Assembly (NCBI RefSeq): GCF_001666755.1
Contig: NZ_LZJC01000088.1
Coordinates: forward strand, 1-64,000
Reading direction: 5' to 3'
DNA length: 64,000 nucleotides
Source: Mycobacterium sp. E1214
Lineage (GTDB): Bacteria; Actinomycetota; Actinomycetes; Mycobacteriales; Mycobacteriaceae
The position numbers and the translations under genes are program-made. Shown here piece by piece: positions 27,140 to 35,785 of the stretch (position 1 is the first letter of the stretch; each line of letters begins with the position of its first letter). The notes under the pieces were generated by a model, which was not told the origin of the DNA, ran no database searches, and saw only the letters and a program-made list of their open reading frames with translations.

Positions 27140-29538
27140 GACCGGCCCCCGGCGGGCGCGGCCTCGGCCAGGGCGGCGCCGCCCGCGTCCGGTGCGCCCG
27201 GCCGTCGCGCCGGGCACTTCCGCAGGCGGGCGGCGGCCGTCTTGTAGACCGGCTGCTTGGACACGGGGTCCCAATCGGTGAGCGTGAGCTCGTTGCCGGC
27301 CCGGTGGTGTGCGCGGTCGGCACCGGCGGGCAGATCCCAGTACCCGTAGTGAAACGGCACGAACAGCACCCCGTCGCGGACGTCGCGAACCCGGGCGGTG
27401 CACCGGATGCACCCGCGAGAGGTGCTGACCTCGACCCAGTCGCCCTCGGCGATGCCGAGCCGGCCAGCGTCACCGAAAGACACCTCGACCCACACGTCGG
27501 GCGCGGCCGCGTCGAGTTGTGGTGCCCGCGCCGTCTTGGTGCGGGTGTGGAAGTGGTAGACGGTGCGGCCGGTGATCAGTGCGAAAGGGTAATCGGCACT
27601 GGGCTTTTCGTGTGGTGGAAGATATTCGGCCGCCTTGATGACGGCCTTGCCCGACGGGTTCATGGCTCGGTATTCGGTCGGCTCCAGCGGGGCGCCGGTG
27701 ATCAGATCCTTGCCGTACGCCTCGCAATACTCGGGGTCGGCCCAAAACTTCCCGTCAGCGTAGAGCCGTTCGGTACCGTCGGGATGCTCGGCGTTGCAGG
27801 GCCATTGGATGCCGCTGCCGCCGCGCAGCTTCGCATAACTGAGGCCCGTGTAGTCGCACGGGCGGCCCGCGCTGCACTGCTGCCACGCCGCGAAGGCCGA
27901 CTCCGCGTCGTGCCACGGCGGAAACGGGCGACCGTCCTTGTCGCGGAAGTCCATCCGCCGCGCATAGTCCAAAAAGATATCCAGGTCGGAGCGCGCGGAA
28001 CCCGGTGGCTCCACGGCCTTTTCGGACAGGTGCACGGTGCGGTCGGCGTTGGTGAAGGTGCCCGTCTTCTCCGCCCACGCCGCCGCGGGCAGCACCACGT
28101 CGGCCAGCGCGGCCGTCTCGGTCAGGAAGATGTCCTGCACCACCAGGAACAGCCGGTCCTGGGACAGGATGTCGCGGATCCGCGGCAGCTCCGGCAGCGA
28201 AACGGCCGGGTTGGTGGCCGTCACCCACAGCATCCGCAGCGTGCCTTCCTCGGCGTAGCGAAACATCTGCATGGCGTGCGTCGGCGGCGCGTAGTGCGGG
28301 ATCTGCAGCGGCTCGAGGTTCCACAAGGTGGCCAGCTCCGCGATGTGGGCGTCGTTGGCCCAGTTGCGGAACCCGGCCAGGTCACCGTCGGCGCCGCACT
28401 CGCGGGTGTTCTGCGCGGTCGGTTGCCCGTTCATCTGGAGCACACCACAGCCCGGCTTGCCCAGCATGCCGCGTACCAGGTGAATGTTGTTGACCTGCAC
28501 GGCCGCCGCGGTGGCCTGATGCGATTGGTAGAAGCCCTGCAGCACGGTGGACAGCAACCGTTGGGCGGTGCCCAGCAGCCGGGCCGCGCGCCGGATGTCG
28601 TCGGCCGCCACCCCGCAGATGGCGGCCACCCGTTCGGGCGGGTATTTGCCCACCCGGCCCCGCAGCTCGTCGAAGCCGACGGTATGCGCGTCGACGTAGG
28701 CCTTGTCGACCCAGCCGTGGGCGATGATCTCGTGCAACAACCCGTTCATCAGCGCGACGTTGGTGCCCGGCAGCGGCGCCAGGTGTACGGTCGCGTGCCG
28801 GGCCACCGGCGTGCGCCGCGGGTCGACGCAGACGACCGCCGGGGGCGAGCCGCCGGCCAGCCGGTCCAGCATCCGCGCCCACAGCACGGTCTGCGTCTCG
28901 GCGACGTTGTGGCCGAACAGCGCGATGACGTCGGCGTGGTCGACGTCGGTGTACGAGCCGGGCTGGCCGTCGCAGCCGAAGGACTCCTTCAGCGCCTCGG
29001 CCGCCGTGGCCGTGCACAGCCGGGTATTGCCGTCCACGTGATTGGTGCCGATCGCCCCGTGGGCGATGGCGCCCTGGGTGTAGTACGCCTCGAGGAACAG
29101 TTGCCCGGAGGTGTAGAAGCCGACCGATCCGGGGCCGTGGCGATCCAGCAGCCGCCGGCTGTGCGCCACGATCCGGTCCATGGCGGTGTCCCAGTCGCAC
29201 GGCCTGAGGCGGTCGCCGACCCGGATCAGCGGGGTGGTGAGCCGGTCCTTGGCTGCGTTGGCCTGCCAGCCGAAGAGGTCCTTCGGGTCCAGCCTGCCGT
29301 GATTGACGCGGTCGACGGCCCGCCCGCGCACCCCGACGATCCGCCCGTCCTTGACCGCGATGTCCAGGCCGTCACCGTTGGAGTGCAGCACCGCCGCGGA
29401 CTGGACCCACCGGTCCACCGATTCGGGAGTGACCCCGTCGGCCAGGTAGGTGTCGACGCGCTCCGGCCAGGGCGTGCCGGGTTCGTACGGCGTCCGCGTC
29501 CCCCAGGGATCGGCGATGCGATCGGCGGCCACGCCCAA
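27136..29538 (-). CDS. Assimilatory nitrate-reductase-like molybdopterin oxidoreductase lacking N-terminal Fe-S cysteines
   Basis: An 800-residue protein of the DMSO-reductase superfamily, closest in pattern to NasA/NapA-type nitrate reductases. VQSA..., VKDGRIVGVRGRAVDRVNHGRL and LFGWQ mark the N-terminus; NTRLCTATAAEALKESFGCDG carries the probable Mo-ligand Cys175. HVHLRHG-type contacts are replaced by HLVRGMLGKPGCGVLQMNGQPTAQNTREC, and the C-terminal domain starts PFALITGRTVYHFHTRT and ends in a dinucleotide-binding WDLPAGADRAHHRAGNELT. The cysteines that normally hold a [4Fe-4S] cluster (C-x2-C-x3-C near residues 48-56 and Cys in GRLCPKG) are absent: the segments read SAAVLHSNGDG and GRLDPKD. 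The start is TTG 29538 or, in frame, GTG 29532. It overlaps the His-rich gene by 4 bp. Confidence 0.85.
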   Translation of the reverse strand: MGVAADRIADPWGTRTPYEPGTPWPERVDTYLADGVTPESVDRWVQSAAVLHSNGDGLDIAVKDGRIVGVRGRAVDRVNHGRLDPKDLFGWQANAAKDRLTTPLIRVGDRLRPCDWDTAMDRIVAHSRRLLDRHGPGSVGFYTSGQLFLEAYYTQGAIAHGAIGTNHVDGNTRLCTATAAEALKESFGCDGQPGSYTDVDHADVIALFGHNVAETQTVLWARMLDRLAGGSPPAVVCVDPRRTPVARHATVHLAPLPGTNVALMNGLLHEIIAHGWVDKAYVDAHTVGFDELRGRVGKYPPERVAAICGVAADDIRRAARLLGTAQRLLSTVLQGFYQSHQATAAAVQVNNIHLVRGMLGKPGCGVLQMNGQPTAQNTRECGADGDLAGFRNWANDAHIAELATLWNLEPLQIPHYAPPTHAMQMFRYAEEGTLRMLWVTATNPAVSLPELPRIRDILSQDRLFLVVQDIFLTETAALADVVLPAAAWAEKTGTFTNADRTVHLSEKAVEPPGSARSDLDIFLDYARRMDFRDKDGRPFPPWHDAESAFAAWQQCSAGRPCDYTGLSYAKLRGGSGIQWPCNAEHPDGTERLYADGKFWADPEYCEAYGKDLITGAPLEPTEYRAMNPSGKAVIKAAEYLPPHEKPSADYPFALITGRTVYHFHTRTKTARAPQLDAAAPDVWVEVSFGDAGRLGIAEGDWVEVSTSRGCIRCTARVRDVRDGVLFVPFHYGYWDLPAGADRAHHRAGNELTLTDWDPVSKQPVYKTAAARLRKCPARRPGAPDAGGAALAEAAPAGGRS

Positions 29539-29595
29539 GGCGTACCCGGGCGCGGGGGCCCGAAACTCCCCTGGCTAGGCGAGCGCCGCAGGGCG

Positions 29596-30291
29596 TTACA
29601 CCCCGAACTCGGCCTCGATACCGTCGATCCCCGCGCGAATAGCGGTGAGTGCGTCGGCGCGGGCTCGCAACTTGGTGGCGGCGTGGGCGCGTTGGTGCAG
29701 GTTCGCCAATTCCCGCGCGGCCTCTTCGGCGCGATCGACGACCATCTCGGGCAGCACGATCTCGTCGACGAAGCCCGCGGCCAGGGCCGTCTCGCCGAAG
29801 AACGTCTTGGCCAGGCCGGCGGCTTGCTGATACGCCGACGGCGTCAGCCGCAGCTTCATGATCTCGAGGGCTGCGTAGGGGATGGTCATGCCGATGGCCA
29901 CCTCGTTGGCCTGAATGTTGTAGGCGTGCGCGGCCACCCGGTGATCGCCGGAGGACAGCAGGAACGCGCCCATCGCGATGGCGTGCCCGGTGCAGGCCAT
30001 GACCACCGGCCTGGGGTGGGACAGCAGCCGGTAGGCGAGCTCGAAGCCGCCGCGCAGCATGTCGATCGCGGGCTGCACCTCGCCGGAGGTGAGGATCTTC
30101 AGGTCGAACCCGCCGCTGAAGACTCGGTCGTTGCCGCCGATCACCAGCGCGCCCGCGTTGTCGGCGTCGGCGCGGTCGATGGCCTCGCCGAGGGCCTGCT
30201 GCATGGTCGGGCCGAGCGCGTTGACCTTGCCGTCGTCCATCCGGACGATCGCCACGTTGTCCTTGAGGCTGTAGTGGACCGGGCCGCTCAT
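29596..30291 (-). CDS. echA3: Enoyl-CoA hydratase/isomerase family protein EchA3
   Basis: A 231-residue crotonase-fold protein, the same length as M. tuberculosis EchA3 and in the matching position next to the Rv0633c/Rv0634c counterparts. Crotonase features are VALVIGGNDRVFSGGFDLK (oxyanion-hole strand), RPVVMACTGHAIAMGAFLLSSGDHRVAA and GMTIPYAALEIMKLRL. The second glutamate normally needed for hydratase chemistry is not obvious at the GMTIPY position, so hydratase activity is uncertain. I chose the ATG at 30291 (MSGPVHYSLKDN); this start overlaps the stop of the upstream membrane-protein gene by 4 bases (ATGA). Confidence 0.88.
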   Translation of the reverse strand: MSGPVHYSLKDNVAIVRMDDGKVNALGPTMQQALGEAIDRADADNAGALVIGGNDRVFSGGFDLKILTSGEVQPAIDMLRGGFELAYRLLSHPRPVVMACTGHAIAMGAFLLSSGDHRVAAHAYNIQANEVAIGMTIPYAALEIMKLRLTPSAYQQAAGLAKTFFGETALAAGFVDEIVLPEMVVDRAEEAARELANLHQRAHAATKLRARADALTAIRAGIDGIEAEFGV

Positions 30292-31136
30292 GGGTTGCTC
30301 CTCGACGCGGGCTGGCCGCGGTGCTTGCCTAGTTCGTTCTCGGCGTTGCTCCAGCGCAGGCTGACGTCGGTGGGTTCGTCGACGTTGCTGCTGCGCCACC
30401 TGTCCTGGGTCTCGCGCACCGCGGCGTTGATCCGTTCGATCTCGCCGCGGAACACCTCGGGCCGGGTTTCCTTGCTGGCGTAATGGAAGTAGGTGAGCAG
30501 GCCGCGCAGCAGCTCCAGCTTCTGCTTCTCCCGTTTCGCGAGGTCATGGGTGGTCATCAGCTCGATGCGCTGCACCGGCGGCAGCGCGTCCCAGTCGAGG
30601 ACCACCTGGGTCTCCAGCGGCGAGCGCTCCCGCTGAAAAAACGACCGGCCGCGCCGCCGCGCCGGCCGGTCGTAATAGGTGACGGTCCCGGTGAATCGCG
30701 ACTCGATCCCGCTGCCGATCTCGGCCCGGTCGAGTGCCGAATCCCACACCATGCGGAACTCCTGGCCCGGGGCGAGCACCGGCAGCTCCCGGGGGAGTCG
30801 CAGCTCGGAGACGTCGGCGTAACCGTCGGACGCATTCTCGTATTCGGCGACGGTGGGCGGGTTCTCGAAGTGAAACCCGATGTCGTAGGCGGCCGTCTGG
30901 CCGAAGTTGCGCACCACCAGCTCGATGACGTGCCAGTCGGCGGGGTGCGGCTCCATGAACACCGCGACGTGGGGCCGGGTCTGCTCGGCGGCCAGCCGGC
31001 GGTTGCGGGCGATCTGGCTGTTGGTGAAGATCAGCGTCACGACCGCGAGCGCGATGGCGGCCCAGGCCGCCCACGCGATCCAGGTGCTGGATCCGACATG
31101 CGTGATCCCATGCCAGCTGTCCTGGATCCATCCCAT
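30288..31136 (-). CDS. Single-TM conserved mycobacterial protein (Rv0633c-like)
   Basis: A 282-residue protein with one N-terminal transmembrane segment (about residues 16-39, TWIAWAAWAAIALAVVTLIF), then a soluble beta-rich domain (VAVFMEPHPADWHVIELVVRNFGQTAAYDIGFHF) reminiscent of immunoglobulin-like or CARDB-type folds, and a helical C-terminus. Its position and size match the M. tuberculosis Rv0633c protein of unknown function. Two starts are possible: GTG 31145 overlaps the GGAGGG Shine-Dalgarno sequence itself, whereas ATG 31136 lies 8 bases after it, so 31136 is chosen. The stop overlaps the echA3 start, which couples the two genes. Confidence 0.7.
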   Translation of the reverse strand: MGWIQDSWHGITHVGSSTWIAWAAWAAIALAVVTLIFTNSQIARNRRLAAEQTRPHVAVFMEPHPADWHVIELVVRNFGQTAAYDIGFHFENPPTVAEYENASDGYADVSELRLPRELPVLAPGQEFRMVWDSALDRAEIGSGIESRFTGTVTYYDRPARRRGRSFFQRERSPLETQVVLDWDALPPVQRIELMTTHDLAKREKQKLELLRGLLTYFHYASKETRPEVFRGEIERINAAVRETQDRWRSSNVDEPTDVSLRWSNAENELGKHRGQPASRSNP

Positions 31137-31206
31137 GGAATCCACCCTCCGCTTATATCACAGGGCCGGTCGCCGGCCGGGCGCCCCGGAATGTTCCGTG
31201 CGCCGC

Positions 31207-31920
31207 TCAACCGCCCATCAGCATGCGCCATTGCGCCAGATCCGCGGCGCGGTAGACGTAGTTCGACCGCTTGACCTCCGACAGCGACGCGCTGGGCTCC
31301 GCGGAGTACCAGTGGCCCGGGAACACGGTGGGGTCGCCGGGCAGCGAGGCGAGCCGCTGCAGGCTGCGGTACATCTCGTCGGAGTCGCCGCCGGGGAAGT
31401 CGGTGCGCCCGCAGCCCTCCAGGAACAGCGTGTCACCGGCGACCAGGCGGCCGTCGAGCAGGAAGCACTGGCTGCCCGGGGTGTGGCCCGGGGTGTGCAG
31501 CAACTCGATCTCGATGTCGCCGATGCTGACTTTGTCGTGGTTATCGTGGCTGGTGAGGTCGCCCAGGCCGATCCCGGTGACCCGCGAAACCCATTGCGCC
31601 TCTTCGGCGTTGACGTGCACGGGCACCGCCGCGCGCTCGAGCAGCTCGGCCAGGCCTTTGAGCGTGAACCCCATCATCGAGCCACCGACGTGGTCGGGAT
31701 GGTGGTGCGTCACCAGCACCCCGGACAGGTGCATGCCGTCGGCTTCCAGCGTGTCGAGCAGGTCGCCCGCGGCGTAAGCCGGGTCCACCACGACGCAGTC
31801 CCCGGTTTGCCGGTCGCCGATCAGATAGGCGAAGTTGCGCATCTGCGTCGCGATCATGTCGTCGACCGCGAAGTCGCGACCGGAGAGCAGTTGGCGGAAG
31901 TACAACCGGTCCTCTGACAC
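31207..31920 (-). CDS. Glyoxalase II-like metallo-beta-lactamase-fold hydrolase
   Basis: A 237-residue metallo-beta-lactamase-fold hydrolase, the same length as M. tuberculosis Rv0634c. The binuclear metal motif THHHPDH is at residues 71-77; the further ligands are in LLHTPGHTPGSQCF (His) and LVAGDTLF (Asp), and the last His is in FPGHWYS. Family members hydrolyse S-lactoylglutathione or related thioesters; mycobacteria lack glutathione, so a mycothiol or other thioester is more likely (inference). The GTG at 31920 is chosen: TACTCT, a -10-like box, ends six bases upstream, giving a leaderless message. It is divergent from the VapB-like gene. Confidence 0.85.
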   Translation of the reverse strand: MSEDRLYFRQLLSGRDFAVDDMIATQMRNFAYLIGDRQTGDCVVVDPAYAAGDLLDTLEADGMHLSGVLVTHHHPDHVGGSMMGFTLKGLAELLERAAVPVHVNAEEAQWVSRVTGIGLGDLTSHDNHDKVSIGDIEIELLHTPGHTPGSQCFLLDGRLVAGDTLFLEGCGRTDFPGGDSDEMYRSLQRLASLPGDPTVFPGHWYSAEPSASLSEVKRSNYVYRAADLAQWRMLMGG

Positions 31921-31926
31921 GTGACC

Positions 31927-31932
31927 AGAGTA
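31927..31932 (-). promoter_or_regulatory. -10 element for leaderless glyoxalase-like mRNA
   Basis: TACTCT on the minus strand, six bases before the GTG at 31920. Confidence 0.45.
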
Positions 31933-31981
31933 GGGGTTGCCGGCGACGCGTCGCGCGCGGATTGGCCCTGAGGGCACCGGG

Positions 31982-31987
31982 TATCGT
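31982..31987 (+). promoter_or_regulatory. -10 element for leaderless VapB-like mRNA
   Basis: TATCGT on the plus strand, six bases before the ATG at 31994; it faces away from the glyoxalase promoter 50 bases to the left. Confidence 0.45.
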
Positions 31988-31993
31988 TTGCCC

Positions 31994-32203
31994 ATGCAGA
32001 AGAAGAAGATCGAGGTCGAGGTCGATATCGATCTGCTCGACGAGGCCGTCCGCCGGTTTCACCTGGGCGACGGGCGCGAGGCCATCAACCTCGCGCTGCG
32101 CAATCTGCTCAACGAGGGCGACGACTCGGACGTCGAGGGCGAGTACGACGAGTTCAGCGACCTCAGCGCGTGGGAGCCGCGCCGCGCCGGCGACGCCGGC
32201 TGA
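31994..32203 (+). CDS. Orphan VapB-like ribbon-helix-helix protein
   Basis: A 69-residue acidic protein. The first 40 residues (KKKIEVEVDIDLLDEAVRRF, then GDGREAINLALRNLL) match the DNA-binding half of VapB-type (Arc/MetJ-like) antitoxins: one strand and two helices with the R-E-A-I-N-x-A-L pattern. The C-terminus is Glu/Asp-rich. No VapC or other toxin gene lies next to it; tRNA genes follow. It occupies the place of the small M. tuberculosis Rv0634A gene. It may be a free-standing regulator. The ATG at 31994 follows a -10-like TATCGT by six bases, which argues for a leaderless message and this start. Confidence 0.75.
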   Translation: MQKKKIEVEVDIDLLDEAVRRFHLGDGREAINLALRNLLNEGDDSDVEGEYDEFSDLSAWEPRRAGDAG

Positions 32204-32234
32204 CCCGCGGACCGCTTGCCCGCGGCGCCGTGGT

Positions 32235-32264
32235 TTGGTTTCGCTGCAAGCCAGGTTGTACCCT
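32235..32264 (+). promoter_or_regulatory. Putative promoter of the tRNA-Thr/tRNA-Met/rpmG unit
   Basis: TTGGTT (32235-32240), an 18-base spacer and TACCCT (32259-32264) lie about 40 bases upstream of the tRNA-Thr gene. The spacing and both hexamers fit a SigA-type promoter. Confidence 0.45.
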
Positions 32265-32304
32265 CTTTTAGGCCCGCGGCACGACTGGTCGCTTCGGGTG
32301 GACG

Positions 32305-32377
32305 GCCCCCTTAGCTCAGTCGGTAGAGCGTTTCCATGGTAAGGAAAAGGTCAACGGTTCGATTCCGTTAGGGGGCT
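32305..32377 (+). tRNA. thrT: tRNA-Thr (anticodon GGT)
   Basis: A 73-base cloverleaf. The 7-bp acceptor stem is GCCCCCT/AGGGGGC with discriminator T, the D arm contains AGCTCAGTCGGTAGAGC, and the anticodon loop ATGGTAA carries GGT between TTTCC/GGAAA stems. The T arm has GGTTCGATTCC. CCA is not encoded. A short hairpin (CTCGGC-agac-GCCGAG, 32376-32391) immediately follows and may aid 3' processing. Confidence 0.95.
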
Positions 32378-32427
32378 CGGCAGACGCCGAGCAGGCGGCG
32401 GCCCCGACCCTGAACAGGTGGGCCAGA

Positions 32428-32501
<74 letters not shown>

Positions 32502-32545
32502 CGCAGACGACACGCAGTAACACGAGATGTGAGAAGAGAACCGCC

Positions 32546-32713
32546 ATGGCTTCCAGTACCGACGTACGGCCGAAGATCACTTTGGCCTGCGAGGTGTGCA
32601 AGCACCGCAACTACATCACCAAGAAGAACCGGCGCAACGACCCGGACCGGCTGGAGCTGAAGAAGTTCTGCCCGAACTGCGGGAAGCACCAGGCGCACCG
32701 AGAGACGCGCTGA
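32546..32713 (+). CDS. rpmG: 50S ribosomal protein L33
   Basis: A 55-residue L33 ([22 protein letters not shown] at the N-terminus) with both zinc-ribbon pairs present: CEVC and CPNC, the zinc-binding C+ form. The usual [21 protein letters not shown] core is intact. It follows tRNA-Met by 44 bases and precedes hadA by 48. In M. tuberculosis the gene at this place is rpmG2. The C+ form is normally the zinc-replete paralogue; a Cys-free version elsewhere in the genome would be expected but is not visible here. Confidence 0.95.
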
Positions 32714-32761
32714 CGCCCGTCGGGACGCGTTTGGCCAGAGCGATTAGGTAATTTCAGAGCC

Positions 32762-33241
32762 GTGCCGTTAAGCACCAGGATCGTCGGGATGCACTACCGC
32801 CACCCCGACCATTACGAGGTCGAGCGGGAGAAGATCCGCGAATACGCGGTCGCCGTGCAAAACGACGACGCCTCGTTCTTCGAGGAGAAGGCCGCCGCCG
32901 AACTCGGATACGCCGGTGTGGTCGCGCCGCCGACGTTCATCTGTGTGTTCGGCTACAAGGCACAGACCGCGTTCTTTCAGCACGCCAACATTGCGATCGC
33001 CGACCAGCAGATCGTCCAGGTCGACCAGGTCCTGCGGATGCAGCGGCCGATCGTCGCCGGCGACAAGCTGTACTGCGACGTCTACGTGGATTCGGTGCGC
33101 GAATCGCACGGCACCCAGATCGTCGTGACGAAGAACATCGTCACCAATCAGGCCGGTGAAGTGGTGCAGGAGACCTACACGACCCTGGCGGGCCGTGCGG
33201 GCGAGGATGGGGAAGAAGGATTTAGCGATGGCGCTGCGTGA
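32762..33241 (+). CDS. hadA: (3R)-hydroxyacyl-ACP dehydratase subunit HadA
   Basis: A 159-residue hot-dog-fold subunit of the FAS-II 3-hydroxyacyl-ACP dehydratase. It starts MPLSTRIVGMHYRHPDHYEVER and contains FICVFGYKAQTAFFQHANI. HadA lacks the catalytic Asp/His pair and serves to bind the acyl chain in the HadAB heterodimer, the target of thiacetazone and isoxyl after EthA activation. The start is the GTG at 32762; there is no good ribosome binding site, but TAATTT seven bases upstream could be a -10 for a leaderless message. The last 14 bases overlap hadB. Confidence 0.95.
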   Translation: MPLSTRIVGMHYRHPDHYEVEREKIREYAVAVQNDDASFFEEKAAAELGYAGVVAPPTFICVFGYKAQTAFFQHANIAIADQQIVQVDQVLRMQRPIVAGDKLYCDVYVDSVRESHGTQIVVTKNIVTNQAGEVVQETYTTLAGRAGEDGEEGFSDGAA

Positions 33242-33656
33242 GTTCGAGTCGGTGAAGGTGGGTGATCAGCTTCCGGAGAAGACCTACCCGCTGACGAGGC
33301 AGGATCTGGTCAACTACGCCGGGGTGTCCGGCGACCTGAACCCGATCCACTGGGACGACGAGATGGCCAAGGTCGTCGGCCTCGACACCGCCATCGCGCA
33401 CGGCATGCTGACCATGGGCATCGGCGGCGGCTACGTCACCGCCTGGATCGGGGACCCCGGCGCGGTCACCGAGTACAACGTGCGTTTCACCGCGGTGGTG
33501 CCGGTGCCCAACGACGGCAAGGGCGCGGAGCTGGTCTTCAACGGCCGGGTCAAGTCGGTCGATCCGGATACGAAGTCGGTGACCATCGCCCTGACCGCCA
33601 CCACCGGCGGGAAGAAGATCTTCGGCAGGGCCATCGCGTCCGCCAAACTCGCGTAG
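33228..33656 (+). CDS. hadB: (3R)-hydroxyacyl-ACP dehydratase subunit HadB
   Basis: A 142-residue MaoC-like hot-dog protein, the catalytic partner in both HadAB and HadBC of mycolic-acid FAS-II. The catalytic pair is Asp36 and His41 in SGDLNPIHWDD, matching the known M. tuberculosis positions. AHGMLTMGIGGGYVTAWIG follows. It removes water from 3-hydroxyacyl-AcpM during meromycolate elongation. The ATG at 33228 lies inside hadA, giving coupled translation; hadC starts 4 bases after its stop. Confidence 0.96.
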   Translation: MALREFESVKVGDQLPEKTYPLTRQDLVNYAGVSGDLNPIHWDDEMAKVVGLDTAIAHGMLTMGIGGGYVTAWIGDPGAVTEYNVRFTAVVPVPNDGKGAELVFNGRVKSVDPDTKSVTIALTATTGGKKIFGRAIASAKLA

Positions 33657-33659
33657 GCC

Positions 33660-34160
33660 ATGGCGCTCAAGACCGACATCCGAGGCATGATCTGGCGGTA
33701 CCCGGACTACTTCGTGGTGGGCCGCGAACAGCTCCGCCAGTTCGCGTTGGCCGTCAAGAACCGGCACCCGGCGCACTTCCAGGAGGACGCCGCCGCCGCC
33801 CTCGGCCACGAGGCGATCCTCGCGCCGCTGACCTTCGCGACCATCTTCGCCAAGCTGGTGCAGGTGGACTTCTTCCGGCACGTCGACATCGGCATGGAGA
33901 CGCTGGTGATCGTGCAGGTCGACCAGCGGTTCGTGTTCTCCAAGCCCATCAAGGCCGGCGACAAGCTGTGGGCGCGGATGGACGTCGTCTCGGTGGACGA
34001 GCGGTTCGGCGCCGACATCGTGGTCACCAAGAACATCTGCACCAACGACGACGGTGAGCTGGTCATGGAGGCCTACACGACGCTGATGAGCCAGTACGCC
34101 GACCAGTCGGCGAACCTGCGTTGGGACGCCGATACAGGGCAGGTCGTCAGAACGGCGTAA
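33660..34160 (+). CDS. hadC: (3R)-hydroxyacyl-ACP dehydratase subunit HadC
   Basis: A 166-residue HadA-like hot-dog protein (MALKTDIRGMIWRYPDYFVV, then PLTFATIFAKLVQVDFFRHVDI). With HadB it forms the dehydratase preferred for the late, long-chain steps of meromycolate elongation. Like HadA it lacks the catalytic Asp/His pair. It starts 4 bases after hadB. Downstream, at 34218-34254, is a 12-bp stem that may end or attenuate the had transcript before trpT-secE. Confidence 0.95.
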   Translation: MALKTDIRGMIWRYPDYFVVGREQLRQFALAVKNRHPAHFQEDAAAALGHEAILAPLTFATIFAKLVQVDFFRHVDIGMETLVIVQVDQRFVFSKPIKAGDKLWARMDVVSVDERFGADIVVTKNICTNDDGELVMEAYTTLMSQYADQSANLRWDADTGQVVRTA

Positions 34161-34217
34161 TTGGTATTCGGCTCACGCGCCGATGTACACTCGGACCTCG
34201 GGGTTTTCCCAGCATCA

Positions 34218-34254
34218 GCGCGCTTTCCGTACGTCGAGCAATCGGAAGGCGCGC
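34218..34254 (+). terminator. Hairpin between hadC and tRNA-Trp
   Basis: GCGCGCTTTCCG and CGGAAGGCGCGC pair over 12 positions (one G-U) around a 13-base loop. There is no U tract after it, so it may be a Rho-independent terminator of the mycobacterial type without a tail, or a processing signal for trpT. A possible -10, TACACT at 34186-34191, lies just before it. Confidence 0.4.
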
Positions 34255-34304
34255 GTGTCATGTAAGCCCCGGTAGGTAAGCGCAGGTTGGCCTACCAACC
34301 GCGA

Positions 34305-34377
<73 letters not shown>

Positions 34378-34474
34378 CTGATGGCGGATGTCCTGGCATG
34401 GTGGACACTGGAATAACAGCGCCCACCCGAGGCGGGACGGAGCGCGAAACACTGGCAGAACAAAGGAGCATGCG

Positions 34475-34942
34475 GTGAGCGACGAGGGCGACGCAGCCAA
34501 CGACGCCGCAAGCGATGGCGGCGGCACGGAGGACACCCGCGACAGCGGTGGTCGGACGGCCGTGGTGACCAAGCCGGTGGCCCGACCGCAGCGCCCCACC
34601 GGCAAGCGGACCCGGCAGCGCGTGGCCGACGCCGAGGAGGACGTCGACGCCGCGTCGTCGGCGGAGGCGGAGGCGTCCGCCCCGGACAAGGGCAAGAAGG
34701 ACGCCAAGGCCAAGAAGGCCAAAAAACCGAAGAAGCCGGGCGATCGCACCGCGAATCCCTTCCTCTTCGTCTTCAACTACCTCAAGCAGGTCGTTGCGGA
34801 GATGCGGAAGGTGATTTGGCCCAACCGCAAGCAGATGGTGTCCTACACCACGGTCGTGCTGGTGTTCCTGGCCTTCATGGTGGCGCTGGTCGGCCTGGCG
34901 GATTTCGGCCTCACCAAGCTGGTGCTGCTGGTGTTCGGCTGA
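34475..34942 (+). CDS. secE: Preprotein translocase subunit SecE
   Basis: A 155-residue SecE. The C-terminal third is the conserved core: [21 protein letters not shown] amphipathic helix followed by one transmembrane helix ([20 protein letters not shown]). The N-terminal ~85 residues form the acidic then Lys-rich, low-complexity extension usual for mycobacterial SecE. It clamps SecY in the SecYEG channel. The GTG at 34475 follows an AAAGGAG ribosome binding site. nusG begins 32 bases downstream, the classic secE-nusG pair. Confidence 0.95.
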   Translation: MSDEGDAANDAASDGGGTEDTRDSGGRTAVVTKPVARPQRPTGKRTRQRVADAEEDVDAASSAEAEASAPDKGKKDAKAKKAKKPKKPGDRTANPFLFVFNYLKQVVAEMRKVIWPNRKQMVSYTTVVLVFLAFMVALVGLADFGLTKLVLLVFG

Positions 34943-34959
34943 GCTTGTGAATGCAATAG

Positions 34960-35742
<783 letters not shown>

Positions 35743-35785
35743 CTCGGGCGGTCACGCCCACCCCCAGGAAGGAACACCCAATCTC

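Noticed and set aside
27304-30483. A 1059-codon plus-strand open frame opposite the molybdoenzyme and echA3
   Set aside because: Both minus-strand genes have strong family motifs; the plus frame has none.
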